The notes: generated by a model from the letters alone, not told the origin. A stretch of 8,409 nt of DNA from Thermoplasmatales archaeon (GCA_012522645.1 JAAYKC010000078.1:1-8409), one strand, 5' to 3'; numbered from the stretch's first letter, positions 1 to 5,828 are shown. Translations and numbers: made by a program.

Positions 1-75
1 GATCTCATCCGGGCAGTGTGGCTCAGCATCATGCTGAACATATTCAAGAAGGAATGCCTGGCTTTCGTTGTGTAA
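1..75 (+). CDS. Possible C-terminal tail of an unidentified upstream protein (partial)
   Basis: Frame 1 is open from the first base and ends with TAA at 73-75, giving 24 codons that finish in the residues ECLAFVV. Third codon positions are mostly G or C and second positions mostly A or T, as expected for a real, rather hydrophobic coding frame in this genome. The stop lies just before the L15e TATA box, a sensible place for a gene to end. I do not recognise the protein. The same base pattern would also suit a minus-strand ORF beginning with the ATG at 39-41 and leaving the window, so the strand is uncertain. Confidence 0.35.
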   Translation, partial: DLIRAVWLSIMLNIFKKECLAFVV

Positions 76-79
76 TATC

Positions 80-87
80 TTTAAATA
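80..87 (+). promoter_or_regulatory. TATA box of the L15e gene
   Basis: The octamer TTTAAATA matches the archaeal TATA consensus. Initiation about 25 bases downstream would fall near 110, leaving a leader of about 60 nucleotides, enough to hold the ribosome-binding site at 161-166. Confidence 0.6.
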
Positions 88-160
88 CAGGCCCATCATT
101 CAAGACGATGCGGAACTTAGTTTCCGACGGAAATGTGCCCCATAAAGGTGAATCCGAAAC

Positions 161-166
161 AGGTGA
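161..166 (+). promoter_or_regulatory. Ribosome-binding site that decides the L15e start
   Basis: AGGTGA ends six bases before the ATG at 173. It favours that start over the internal ATG at 230, which corresponds to the usual archaeal L15e N-terminus. Confidence 0.6.
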
Positions 167-172
167 TGCTTA

Positions 173-808
173 ATGGCAACCGAGAAGACAGATAACGATG
201 AGAAAGCTCTCGCACCCAGCGGAAAGAGCATGTATTCCTACATAGCGGATGCGTGGAAGAACCCGTCCCAGACATATGTAGGGGATCTGAACAAACAGAG
301 AAGGATCGTCTGGAGGCGCGAGGAGAATTTCTGCCGCATAGACAAACCCACCAGGCTCGACAGGGCCAGGGCCCTCGGCTACAAGGCCAAACAGGGATAC
401 GTCCTCGTAAGGGGCAGAGTGAAGAAGGGATCCTTCGGAAAGAGACAGATCAAATCCGGAAGAAGGGCCAAGAGAAAAGGTATCCTGAAGATGACCGGCG
501 GGAAGAACTTCCAGAGGGTCGTTGAGGAGAGAGCACAGGCAAGGTACCCCAACCTTGAGGTCCTGAACTCCTATTGGGTCGGGGAGAACGGGCAGTACGT
601 CTGGTATGAGGTCATCCTCGTAGACTGGAGCCACCCCGTCATACAGGCGGATTCCAAGATCAACTGGATCTGCTACAGCAAGCACAAGGGCCGTCCCTAC
701 CGCGGACTCACTTCCGCAGGCACAAGGGGCCGCGGACTCCACAACAAGGGGAAGGGTGCTGAGAAGGTCAGGCCTTCTATCAAATCCAAGGGAAGAAGGG
801 GCAAGTAA
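173..808 (+). CDS. rpl15e: Large-subunit ribosomal protein L15e (eL15)
   Basis: This is eL15, a protein of the archaeal and eukaryotic large ribosomal subunit that binds 23S rRNA and has no bacterial counterpart. The 211 residues show the family's hallmarks: MYSYIADAWKNP near the start, an arginine-rich RIVWRREE segment, RLDRARALGYKAKQG at about 61-75, and a basic tail containing RGLTSAGTRGRGLHNKGKG and ending GRRGK. Archaeal eL15 is usually about 195 residues and starts at the methionine equivalent to residue 20 here. The extra 19 residues are charged and low in complexity (ATEKTDNDEK...). I keep the upstream ATG because AGGTGA lies six bases before it. The gene stands alone, with its own TATA box at 80-87 and a T-rich end at 822-827, and it faces the ThiI-like gene. 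Confidence 0.95.
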   Translation: MATEKTDNDEKALAPSGKSMYSYIADAWKNPSQTYVGDLNKQRRIVWRREENFCRIDKPTRLDRARALGYKAKQGYVLVRGRVKKGSFGKRQIKSGRRAKRKGILKMTGGKNFQRVVEERAQARYPNLEVLNSYWVGENGQYVWYEVILVDWSHPVIQADSKINWICYSKHKGRPYRGLTSAGTRGRGLHNKGKGAEKVRPSIKSKGRRGK

Positions 809-821
809 GCCCTTCATTCCC

Positions 822-827
822 TTTTTT
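822..827 (+). terminator. Oligo-T terminator of the L15e gene
   Basis: A run of six T residues begins 13 bases after the L15e stop, within a pyrimidine-rich stretch. Archaeal RNA polymerase commonly stops at such T-tracts without a hairpin. Confidence 0.45.
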
Positions 828-837
828 CAAACCCATT

Positions 838-855
838 GCCCCGGACATCCGGGGC
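838..855. terminator. Perfect GC-rich hairpin between convergent genes
   Basis: GCCCCGG and CCGGGGC form a perfect 7-bp stem around the loop ACAT. It begins three bases past the ThiI-like gene's stop on the minus strand and lies past the L15e T-tract on the plus strand. It could stabilise or end either transcript. No T-run directly follows it on either strand, so it is not a classic intrinsic terminator. Confidence 0.35.
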
Positions 856-858
856 CAT

Positions 859-1698
859 TCAAAATTTTCCTTCTGTTAAGGATTCCATTCGCACGGATAC
901 CTCTGCATCATCCATGCCTATCGTCGGGAAGTATGCAGGATCGCGGCATTCCGCCGAGAATGAGATGTCATCCTGTGCGGATGAACCGAAGACGCAGCCC
1001 ATCACATCGTCTCTCTTCCCATCCTCCGAAATGTCCGTCATCCTGAGATTCGGGTCATATTTCCTGAGAAGATCGGAATCTTCCGTCACAAGCACCCTGC
1101 ACCCTCTTTTCATCATGAGCCATGCCGACAGGACACCGCGATCGTCGCCGGTGTAGGCGATCACTTTGCCCTGGGTCCCGAGGGGCAGACCTCCCGGACC
1201 GTTGATGTACGTATCGAAAATGAACGCCCCGGAATCCCTGACCTCCACATAGAATTCCTTATCCGGCCCGGTAAGATCCACCTTTATCCCGCGGTGCTTG
1301 TTCGCCTCGAATATGGCGGAACCGGCCTCCCTTCCCACATCCATGCTTGTGTACGGATGCGAACCTTCCCTTCTGGCACGTACTGCGAAGGAGGCTCCGT
1401 CCCGGATCCGGCCGACGGAATACCTCTCAGCGGCGGCGCATATGTCCTCCATGACCGAAGAGCTGTGCTCAGCTATGGAGACGGATGCTATGCCGAAGAC
1501 CCTGGTCACCGCTCTCACCGCCCCTTCCGGGTCCTCCGTCTCAAGGTACATCCTTGCTCCGGCCTGGGACACCAGAGCCTCCACTCCGTCATATGCGAGC
1601 ATCGTCAGGACGTTCTCTTTCAGTCTGGCCTCGAATCTTTTCCTGACGGGAGCGCTCTTCAGACCTATCTCGCAATATCTTACCAGTACCGTGGCCAC
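859..1698 (-). CDS. THUMP-domain ThiI-like protein with degenerate PP-loop
   Basis: Authentic ThiI sulfurates U8 of tRNA to 4-thiouridine, using ATP to adenylate the base. The first 175 residues look like a normal ThiI: LVRYCEIGLKSAPVRKRFE at the N-terminal ferredoxin-like domain, then a THUMP domain with FAVRARREGSHPYTSMDVGRE at about 104-124, then LPLGTQGK at 171-178. The PP-loop that should follow as SGGxDS reads TGDDRG at 183-188, although the flanking AWLMMKRG is typical. The rest is shortened: about 90 residues lie between the loop and a YFPTIGMDDAEV segment matching the ThiI RPLIGxDKEEI element. Total length is 279, against roughly 380 for archaeal ThiI. The start is GTG; an in-frame TGA at 1711-1713 prevents extension. 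There is no Shine-Dalgarno site, so translation is probably leaderless. It likely still binds tRNA, but canonical sulfurtransferase activity is doubtful. Confidence 0.85.
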   Translation of the reverse strand: MATVLVRYCEIGLKSAPVRKRFEARLKENVLTMLAYDGVEALVSQAGARMYLETEDPEGAVRAVTRVFGIASVSIAEHSSSVMEDICAAAERYSVGRIRDGASFAVRARREGSHPYTSMDVGREAGSAIFEANKHRGIKVDLTGPDKEFYVEVRDSGAFIFDTYINGPGGLPLGTQGKVIAYTGDDRGVLSAWLMMKRGCRVLVTEDSDLLRKYDPNLRMTDISEDGKRDDVMGCVFGSSAQDDISFSAECRDPAYFPTIGMDDAEVSVRMESLTEGKF

Positions 1699-1725
1699 AG
1701 GAGGCTCTATTCACTGTGACATAAT

Positions 1726-1734
1726 CTATTTTTC
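1726..1734 (-). promoter_or_regulatory. TATA-like box of the ThiI-like gene
   Basis: On the minus strand this reads GAAAAATAG, centred about 30 bases before the GTG start, so the transcript would begin at or within a few bases of the start codon. An alternative minus-strand box, TATAAAC, lies on the other side of the plus-strand TATA site near 1750. Confidence 0.4.
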
Positions 1735-1747
1735 CACGGCACACAGG

Positions 1748-1754
1748 TTTATAC
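1748..1754 (+). promoter_or_regulatory. TATA-like box of the TauE/SafE gene
   Basis: TTTATAC is centred 25 bases before the ATG at 1776. No Shine-Dalgarno sequence precedes that ATG, so a leaderless transcript starting at or beside the A of ATG is predicted. Confidence 0.5.
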
Positions 1755-1775
1755 GCTGAGCATTATTGTGTCCCG

Positions 1776-2591
1776 ATGGAACCGCTGCTCCTTTTCGGCC
1801 TCGTCTTACTGGGAATCATCGGAGGAATACTGGGCACCGTCCTGGGGGTGGGAGGCGGGATAATCTTCATCCCTGTCCTGACGATACTGTACGGCCTTAC
1901 TCCCGTATCCGCTGCGGCATTGAGCCTTGTTGGCATAATAACCGTATCCTCCTGGGGCGCCGCTGTCTATCTGAAGAAGGGGGTCCCGAATATCAGGATC
2001 GGGCTCCTGCTTGAGATCGGAGGCGTGACCGGTGCGATCATCGGTGCATCGGTTGCCGTATATCTGCAGGACTGGGTGCTGATGATCGCATTCTCCATCG
2101 TGATGCTGTTCAGCGCATACCGCATGGCCCTCAGCGGGAGCAGGGATGACACCCCGGAGAACTGCGAAGGGGAGTTCGATTACTATGATATGAAGTGCTG
2201 TGAGACGATGCGGTATGATGTGGAGCACAAGGCCGGCGGAACTGTCGGCTCCGTGCTCGCAGGAATCGTTTCCAGCATGACCGGCATCGGGGGCGGGGTT
2301 ATCAAAGTCCCCATAATGAATGTCTACATGAAGATGCCCATCAAAGCCGCCGCAGCTACCAGCAATTACTCATTGGGGATAACGGCCTTCAGCGGTGCGA
2401 TGGTCTATCTCCTGCTCGGAGCCGTGCCCCTGGAAATGGCTGCATTCCTGATCGTGGGGTCCGCCGTGGGTGCCGAGGCGGGAACGAGGATATCATCCCG
2501 CATTGACGCTTCTTCGATCAGGAAGTACTTCTCTCTGTTGCTGATGGCCTCTGCGGTCTTCATGATCCTGCACGCAGGAGGTTACGTATGA
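1776..2591 (+). CDS. TauE/SafE-family (DUF81) membrane permease
   Basis: This family of inner-membrane transporters has characterised members that export sulfite, sulfoacetate or related organosulfur anions; the substrate here is unknown. The 271-residue protein has two homologous halves, each with the family signature: GVGGGIIFIP at 24-33 and GIGGGVIKVP at 170-179. I count seven or eight hydrophobic segments. A hydrophilic loop at about 121-152 holds the protein's only cysteines (C130, C141, C142) and several acidic residues. The ATG at 1776 gives an immediate TM segment and fits a leaderless start 25 bases after a TATA box. The last four bases overlap the DUF1634 gene as ATGA, a common pairing for this family in archaea. 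The copper genes follow but have their own promoter. Confidence 0.88.
   Translation: MEPLLLFGLVLLGIIGGILGTVLGVGGGIIFIPVLTILYGLTPVSAAALSLVGIITVSSWGAAVYLKKGVPNIRIGLLLEIGGVTGAIIGASVAVYLQDWVLMIAFSIVMLFSAYRMALSGSRDDTPENCEGEFDYYDMKCCETMRYDVEHKAGGTVGSVLAGIVSSMTGIGGGVIKVPIMNVYMKMPIKAAAATSNYSLGITAFSGAMVYLLLGAVPLEMAAFLIVGSAVGAEAGTRISSRIDASSIRKYFSLLLMASAVFMILHAGGYV
2576..2582 (+). promoter_or_regulatory. Strong Shine-Dalgarno site of the DUF1634 gene
   Basis: AGGAGGT ends five bases before the ATG at 2588, inside the final codons of the upstream permease gene. This second gene of an operon therefore uses a Shine-Dalgarno site, whereas the first gene appears leaderless. Confidence 0.7.
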
Positions 2592-2863
2592 ATATCCTGG
2601 AGAACATAGCCAGGACGCTCAAGCTGTCTGTCGTCCTGAGTGTCATGTTGGTATTCATCGGACTTGCGGCGGGATATACGGGCTATCCTCTCGGAGATGA
2701 TGTGATATGGCTGGCGGTTCTGGTCATCATCCTCTCCCCCTTCGCAGGGGTTATCGCTGCAACTGTGTCTCTGGCACTGGAGAAGGACCGCAGATGGGCT
2801 GTTGTCGGACTGACTCTCATAATCGTCTCGATCATAGGCATGACGATAGCCTGGATAAGATGA
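2588..2863 (+). CDS. DUF1634-family small membrane protein
   Basis: This 91-residue protein has three hydrophobic segments, at about 12-30, 38-63 and 69-89, separated by short loops, with a charged LEKDRRW turn before the third. Length, topology and position match DUF1634, an uncharacterised family that often lies beside TauE/SafE permeases. The natural reading is an accessory subunit of that permease, though this has not been shown for the family to my knowledge. The start codon overlaps the upstream stop (ATGA at 2588-2591) and has a strong AGGAGGT site, so the two proteins should be co-translated. The assignment rests on context and topology more than on a sharp motif. Confidence 0.72.
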   Translation: MNILENIARTLKLSVVLSVMLVFIGLAAGYTGYPLGDDVIWLAVLVIILSPFAGVIAATVSLALEKDRRWAVVGLTLIIVSIIGMTIAWIR

Positions 2864-2874
2864 ATATGTGATAT

Positions 2875-2882
2875 GCTAAAAT
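2875..2882 (+). promoter_or_regulatory. TATA-like box of the copZ-copA operon
   Basis: CTAAAATA is centred about 27 bases before the ATG at 2906. This supports that ATG as a leaderless start and gives the copper genes a promoter separate from the permease pair ending at 2863. Confidence 0.5.
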
Positions 2883-2891
2883 ACGACGTAT
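2881..2891. promoter_or_regulatory. Candidate operator palindrome in the copper promoter
   Basis: ATACG-A-CGTAT is a perfect palindrome with 5-bp arms around one base. It overlaps the downstream edge of the TATA-like box and precedes the predicted transcription start, where archaeal repressors often bind. No regulator gene is seen nearby, so this is only a candidate. Confidence 0.25.
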
Positions 2892-2905
2892 GTTTATTAC
2901 GGCAT

Positions 2906-3124
2906 ATGTTCGGCTCCAAATCTGTAACTCTGAAGGTATCTGGAATGACCTGCGGCCACTGTGAGGCCAGGGTCGTCAAGGCCGCATCCTCGGTCGAAGG
3001 CGTTAAATCCGCTAAGGCCAGCAGCTCCAAGGGAACTGTTGCCGTCAAAGGCGATATGACTCCCGAAACCATAGAGAAGGTCAAAACTGCGATAAACGAG
3101 GCCGGTTATCCCGTCACGGACTGA
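2906..3124 (+). CDS. copZ: CopZ-like copper chaperone (single HMA domain)
   Basis: This small cytoplasmic protein is a single heavy-metal-associated domain of ferredoxin-like fold. CopZ proteins bind Cu(I) through two cysteines and deliver it to a CopA ATPase. The motif GMTCGHC places the ligands at C16 and C19, and the domain closes with EAGYPVTD. Starting at the ATG at 2906 gives 72 residues, the normal size, and puts the start about 27 bases past the TATA-like box. An earlier in-frame ATG at 2873 would add 11 residues but would lie upstream of that box, so I reject it. The copA start follows the stop by four bases. The single domain, GMTCGHC motif and copA partner all favour copper. Confidence 0.88.
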   Translation: MFGSKSVTLKVSGMTCGHCEARVVKAASSVEGVKSAKASSSKGTVAVKGDMTPETIEKVKTAINEAGYPVTD

Positions 3125-3128
3125 GATC

Positions 3129-5327
3129 ATGGCCAAGATCTCCTTCAAGGTCACAGGGATGTCCTGTGCCGCGTGCTCAGCTGCCGTAGAGATAGGACTC
3201 AAAAATCTCGAGGGCACTTCAGAGGTGTCTGTGAATCTGGCAACGGGGAAGACCGTTGTGGAATATGACCCGGAGAAGCTGACTCCTCAGGACCTGTTCG
3301 ACTTGGTTGAATCGAAGGGGTACGGCATTTTCACCGGCAAGGATGATTCCGAAGAGGAGGAGAGGGCTGTAAGGATCCTGCGCAAGGACCTCATACTGTC
3401 TGCGATATTCGCCATACCTCTTTTCATAGTATCCATGGGGCCCATGGTCGGCCTCAATCTCGAATTTCTGATCGGCAGTGACCCCAGAACGTATGCGATC
3501 TTACAACTGGCACTTTGCATACCGTGTCTTTATGCAGGACGGCGTTTCTTCATCAACGGATACAGGAACATCGCGCGCCTGAATCCTAACATGGATTCCC
3601 TGGTGGCTCTGGGCGTGACCGCTTCCTTCACGTTCAGCCTCTATATGACATACCTGGTATTCTCCGGCGATACCGGCGCTCACTTCTATTACGAATCCGC
3701 CGGGATGATAATCACCCTAATCCTCTTCGGCAATTACCTTGAATCCGGATCCAAGAAGAAGGTCGGGGATGCCGTGAGGAAGCTCATGACCCTCTCCCCT
3801 GATACCGCCACGATAATAGTCGACGGCAAGGAATATGAGGTGCCCAGGGACAGTCTCATCGTTGGGGATCTGATTGTGGTGAAGCCGGGCGGAAGGTTCC
3901 CCGCCGACGGAACAGTGACCTCCGGCATCAGTGTCGTGGATGAGTCCATGCTCACCGGGGAGAGCGCCCCTGCGGACAAAACGGAGGGCAGCATCGTCTA
4001 TGAGGGCACGGTCAACATGAACGGCCGCCTGGAGGCTTCCGTGACGCATACTGGAGAGGATACTGCGCTCTCCCACATAGTGGAGATGGTGGAGGATGCC
4101 CAGAGCACCAAGGCGCCCATAGCCCGCATCGCGGACAGGGTCGTACGGTACTTCGTCCCTGCCGTGATGCTCGTGGCCGTGACCTCCGCACTCATATGGT
4201 TCATATCAGGCAAGGATCTGGAGTTCTCCGTAACCGTACTGGTATCCGTGCTGGTGATCGCGTGTCCCTGCGCATTGGGACTGGCTACGCCTTTGGCCAT
4301 AATCGTCGGGACCACCCGGGGCGCGGATATGGGGATATTGTTCAAGAATGCTGAGGCACTGCAGATCGCGGCCGGCATAGATGTGGTGGTATTCGATAAG
4401 ACTGGCACATTGACAGAGGGGAGGCCTGCTGTCACCGACGCCATATCGCTGACAGACAGGAACACCATGCTGCGGATCGCGGCCTCCGCCGAATACGGAT
4501 CCGAGCATCCTGTAGGCAGGGCGGTCGTCGAGTACGCAGAGGCGGAGGGGATCCCGGTCTCCGGCCCCGAGTCCTTCGAAGCTTTGGTGGGAAGCGGCCT
4601 GCGGGCTGTCGTCAACGGCTCGGATGTACTCATAGGCAACAGGAGGCTCATGGACGAGAACAACATAGACGTCACCTCGTTGGAGGAGAGGTTCTCAGGG
4701 CTTTCAGCAGAAGGGAAGACCGTCATGTACGTAGCATCAGATAATGCCCTTACAGGCATAATCGCCGTTTCTGACAGGATAAGAGAGTCCAGCAGAGAGA
4801 CCGTTGCTTCACTCGATTCCATGGGCATAAGGTCTGTGATGATCACCGGCGACGGAGAGGCGACGGCCCGCGCCATAGCCGCTCAGGCAGGCATAGGGGA
4901 GGTCATGGCCAATATGATGCCCTGGCAGAAGGTCGAGGGCGTCACCGCTCTCCAAGAGGGAGGGCACAGGGTCGCCATGGTGGGAGACGGCATAAACGAT
5001 GCCCCGGCTCTTGTCAAGAGCGATCTCGGCATCGCCATCGGATCCGGGACCGATATAGCCATGGAATCCGCGGACGTTGTGATAATGAGCAATGATGTCA
5101 TGAGCGTCCCGGCAGCGGCGAGGGTCGGACGTGCCACTATGAAGAATGTGAAGCAGAATCTGTTCCTGGCCTTCGTCTACAACATAATTGGCATACCCAT
5201 CGCCGCAGGGGCTCTGTATCTCGCAGGAGGTCCGCTGCTGAATCCTATGATCGCTGCGGGAGCCATGTCTCTGTCATCCCTGTCCGTGGTCCTCAATGCA
5301 CTCAGGCTGACGGTAATAAAAATATGA
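3129..5327 (+). CDS. copA: Cu(I)-exporting P1B-1-type ATPase CopA
   Basis: This membrane pump hydrolyses ATP to move Cu(I) out of the cytoplasm. The 732 residues run in the standard order: an N-terminal HMA domain with GMSCAAC (C13, C16), two leading helices, the actuator domain with LTGES at 275-279, the TM6 metal site CPC at 379-381, phosphorylated D423 in DKTGT, the ATP-binding HP pair at 460-461, GDGIND at 619-624, and C-terminal helices with YN (684-685) and MSLSS (713-717) before NALRL. CPC, YN and MxxSS define the P1B-1, Cu(I)-selective subgroup. The hinge motif usually written TGDN reads TGDG at about 573-576. There is one N-terminal metal domain. The start is four bases after copZ with only a weak ribosome-binding site, suggesting translational coupling. 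The 3' end nearly touches the convergent tRNA-Leu gene. Confidence 0.96.
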   Translation: MAKISFKVTGMSCAACSAAVEIGLKNLEGTSEVSVNLATGKTVVEYDPEKLTPQDLFDLVESKGYGIFTGKDDSEEEERAVRILRKDLILSAIFAIPLFIVSMGPMVGLNLEFLIGSDPRTYAILQLALCIPCLYAGRRFFINGYRNIARLNPNMDSLVALGVTASFTFSLYMTYLVFSGDTGAHFYYESAGMIITLILFGNYLESGSKKKVGDAVRKLMTLSPDTATIIVDGKEYEVPRDSLIVGDLIVVKPGGRFPADGTVTSGISVVDESMLTGESAPADKTEGSIVYEGTVNMNGRLEASVTHTGEDTALSHIVEMVEDAQSTKAPIARIADRVVRYFVPAVMLVAVTSALIWFISGKDLEFSVTVLVSVLVIACPCALGLATPLAIIVGTTRGADMGILFKNAEALQIAAGIDVVVFDKTGTLTEGRPAVTDAISLTDRNTMLRIAASAEYGSEHPVGRAVVEYAEAEGIPVSGPESFEALVGSGLRAVVNGSDVLIGNRRLMDENNIDVTSLEERFSGLSAEGKTVMYVASDNALTGIIAVSDRIRESSRETVASLDSMGIRSVMITGDGEATARAIAAQAGIGEVMANMMPWQKVEGVTALQEGGHRVAMVGDGINDAPALVKSDLGIAIGSGTDIAMESADVVIMSNDVMSVPAAARVGRATMKNVKQNLFLAFVYNIIGIPIAAGALYLAGGPLLNPMIAAGAMSLSSLSVVLNALRLTVIKI
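5318..5322 (-). terminator. Oligo-T terminator of tRNA-Leu inside copA
   Basis: On the minus strand a TTTTT run starts eight bases past the tRNA's encoded CCA. The same bases form part of the last codons of copA on the plus strand. Confidence 0.45.
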
Positions 5328-5330
5328 GTG

Positions 5331-5418
5331 TGGTGCAGGGGAAGGGATTTGAACCCTCGAATGCCTGAACAACTAGACCCTGAATCTAGCACCTTTGGCC
5401 AAGCTCGGTAACCCCTGC
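5331..5418 (-). tRNA. tRNA-Leu(CAG), with encoded CCA
   Basis: The minus strand folds as a class II tRNA. The acceptor GCAGGGG pairs with CCCCTGC. The D-arm is ACC...GGT with GAGCTTGGCCAAA between. The anticodon arm is CTAGA-TTCAGGG-TCTAG, with CAG as anticodon (plus-strand 5380-5382), reading the leucine codon CUG. A 14-base variable arm follows, then a T-arm GAGGG-TTCAAAT-CCCTT. The long variable arm and A73 discriminator are leucine identity features. CCA is encoded at 5333-5331. There is no anticodon-loop intron. A TATA box lies 25-30 bases upstream. The 3' end is three bases from the stop of convergent copA. Confidence 0.95.
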
Positions 5419-5442
5419 GCAGACCAGCAGTAAAGCGTTAAG

Positions 5443-5452
5443 GTATAAAAAA
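5443..5452 (-). promoter_or_regulatory. TATA box of tRNA-Leu
   Basis: On the minus strand the sequence is TTTTTTATAC, centred about 29 bases before the mature tRNA 5' end at 5418. Its T6 run also follows the hairpin ending the upstream small gene. Confidence 0.5.
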
Positions 5453-5476
5453 TTGATACCGGGCTTTGGTGCCCGG
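5447..5476 (-). terminator. Hairpin plus T6 terminator of the 72-residue protein gene
   Basis: CCGGGC and GCCCGG form a perfect 6-bp stem with a 6-base loop at 5459-5476. On the minus strand it is followed within six bases by TTTTTT (5452-5447), the layout of an intrinsic terminator. It lies 17 bases past the small gene's stop. Confidence 0.55.
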
Positions 5477-5486
5477 AGGAGATTGC

Positions 5487-5504
5487 TGAAGGCTTATGCC
5501 TTCA
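5487..5504. repeat. Inverted repeat spanning the stop codon of the small gene
   Basis: TGAAGGC and GCCTTCA form a perfect 7-bp stem around TTAT; on the minus strand the loop ATAA holds the TAA stop. With the next hairpin it makes two tandem stem-loops at the mRNA 3' end. Confidence 0.4.
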
Positions 5505-5712
5505 TTATCTTCATCCAACCGCCAGACTCGTAAACGGCCAGCCCTCTCTTCTTAAGGGCGCTCTCGAACTCGTCCCAACCGATGAGTGTGAGCCTGTCGT
5601 TGTTTCCCTTGGTGAACTGTATCCCGTCAGTCCCTTTGACCTTCCCGGGTTTGAGTCCCTTGTTCATCGCTATCATCTTAGCCCTGTCAAAATCAATCTT
5701 CTGCATCACCAT
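5494..5712 (-). CDS. Uncharacterised 72-residue archaeal protein ending GGWMKIMKA
   Basis: I cannot assign a function. The protein is small, soluble and basic, with no signal peptide, membrane segment, cysteine or histidine. It has a lysine-rich front half (KGLKPGKVKGTDGIQFTKGNN), a WDEFESALKKRGLAVYE segment likely to be helix then strand, and a GGWMKIM ending. The pattern resembles short conserved archaeal hypothetical proteins that I recall only by general appearance; no name is offered. The ATG at 5712 has GAGGGG six bases upstream and a TATA box about 60 bases upstream, so it is a deliberately expressed single gene. It is divergent from the phosphohexomutase-like gene and is followed by two hairpins and a T6 tract before tRNA-Leu. 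Confidence 0.82.
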   Translation of the reverse strand: MVMQKIDFDRAKMIAMNKGLKPGKVKGTDGIQFTKGNNDRLTLIGWDEFESALKKRGLAVYESGGWMKIMKA

Positions 5713-5718
5713 GTTTTT

Positions 5719-5724
5719 CCCCTC
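5719..5724 (-). promoter_or_regulatory. Ribosome-binding site of the 72-residue protein
   Basis: On the minus strand GAGGGG ends six bases before the ATG at 5712, favouring this start over the methionine two codons later. Confidence 0.55.
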
Positions 5725-5768
5725 GGCTTAGCCCACTGGCTCAGTGAAAGACACATTGCTATCGCAGA

Positions 5769-5778
5769 TATATATAAT
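5769..5778 (-). promoter_or_regulatory. TATA box of the 72-residue protein gene
   Basis: On the minus strand this reads ATTATATATA, flanked by A-rich sequence. It predicts a transcription start near 5747 and a leader of about 35 bases that includes the GAGGGG site. Confidence 0.5.
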
Positions 5779-5828
5779 TTTTTCCATTTTTTCCCTTACC
5801 CAGTCTGTTTTTCAGAAATGAATATGTA

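Noticed and set aside
3..173. Open frame of 56 codons running from the window start to TAA at 171-173
   Set aside because: It reads through the L15e TATA box and ribosome-binding site and has composition unlike the genes here, so it is probably chance.
170..817. Long open frame on the minus strand opposite L15e
   Set aside because: It mirrors the L15e gene, has no family resemblance and begins and ends with that gene; it is a by-product of G/C-rich third positions.
2873..2905. Longer N-terminus for the CopZ chaperone
   Set aside because: The earlier ATG sits upstream of the TATA-like box, and the added residues are outside the normal HMA domain.
3998..4876. 292-codon open frame on the minus strand within copA
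   Set aside because: It lies wholly inside an unambiguous CopA coding region, is serine- and threonine-rich as antisense frames here tend to be, and matches no family.
5331..5418. Other identities (tRNA-Ser or tRNA-Tyr-like class II) for the tRNA
   Set aside because: The anticodon loop TTCAGGG gives CAG without intron, and the A73 discriminator fits leucine.
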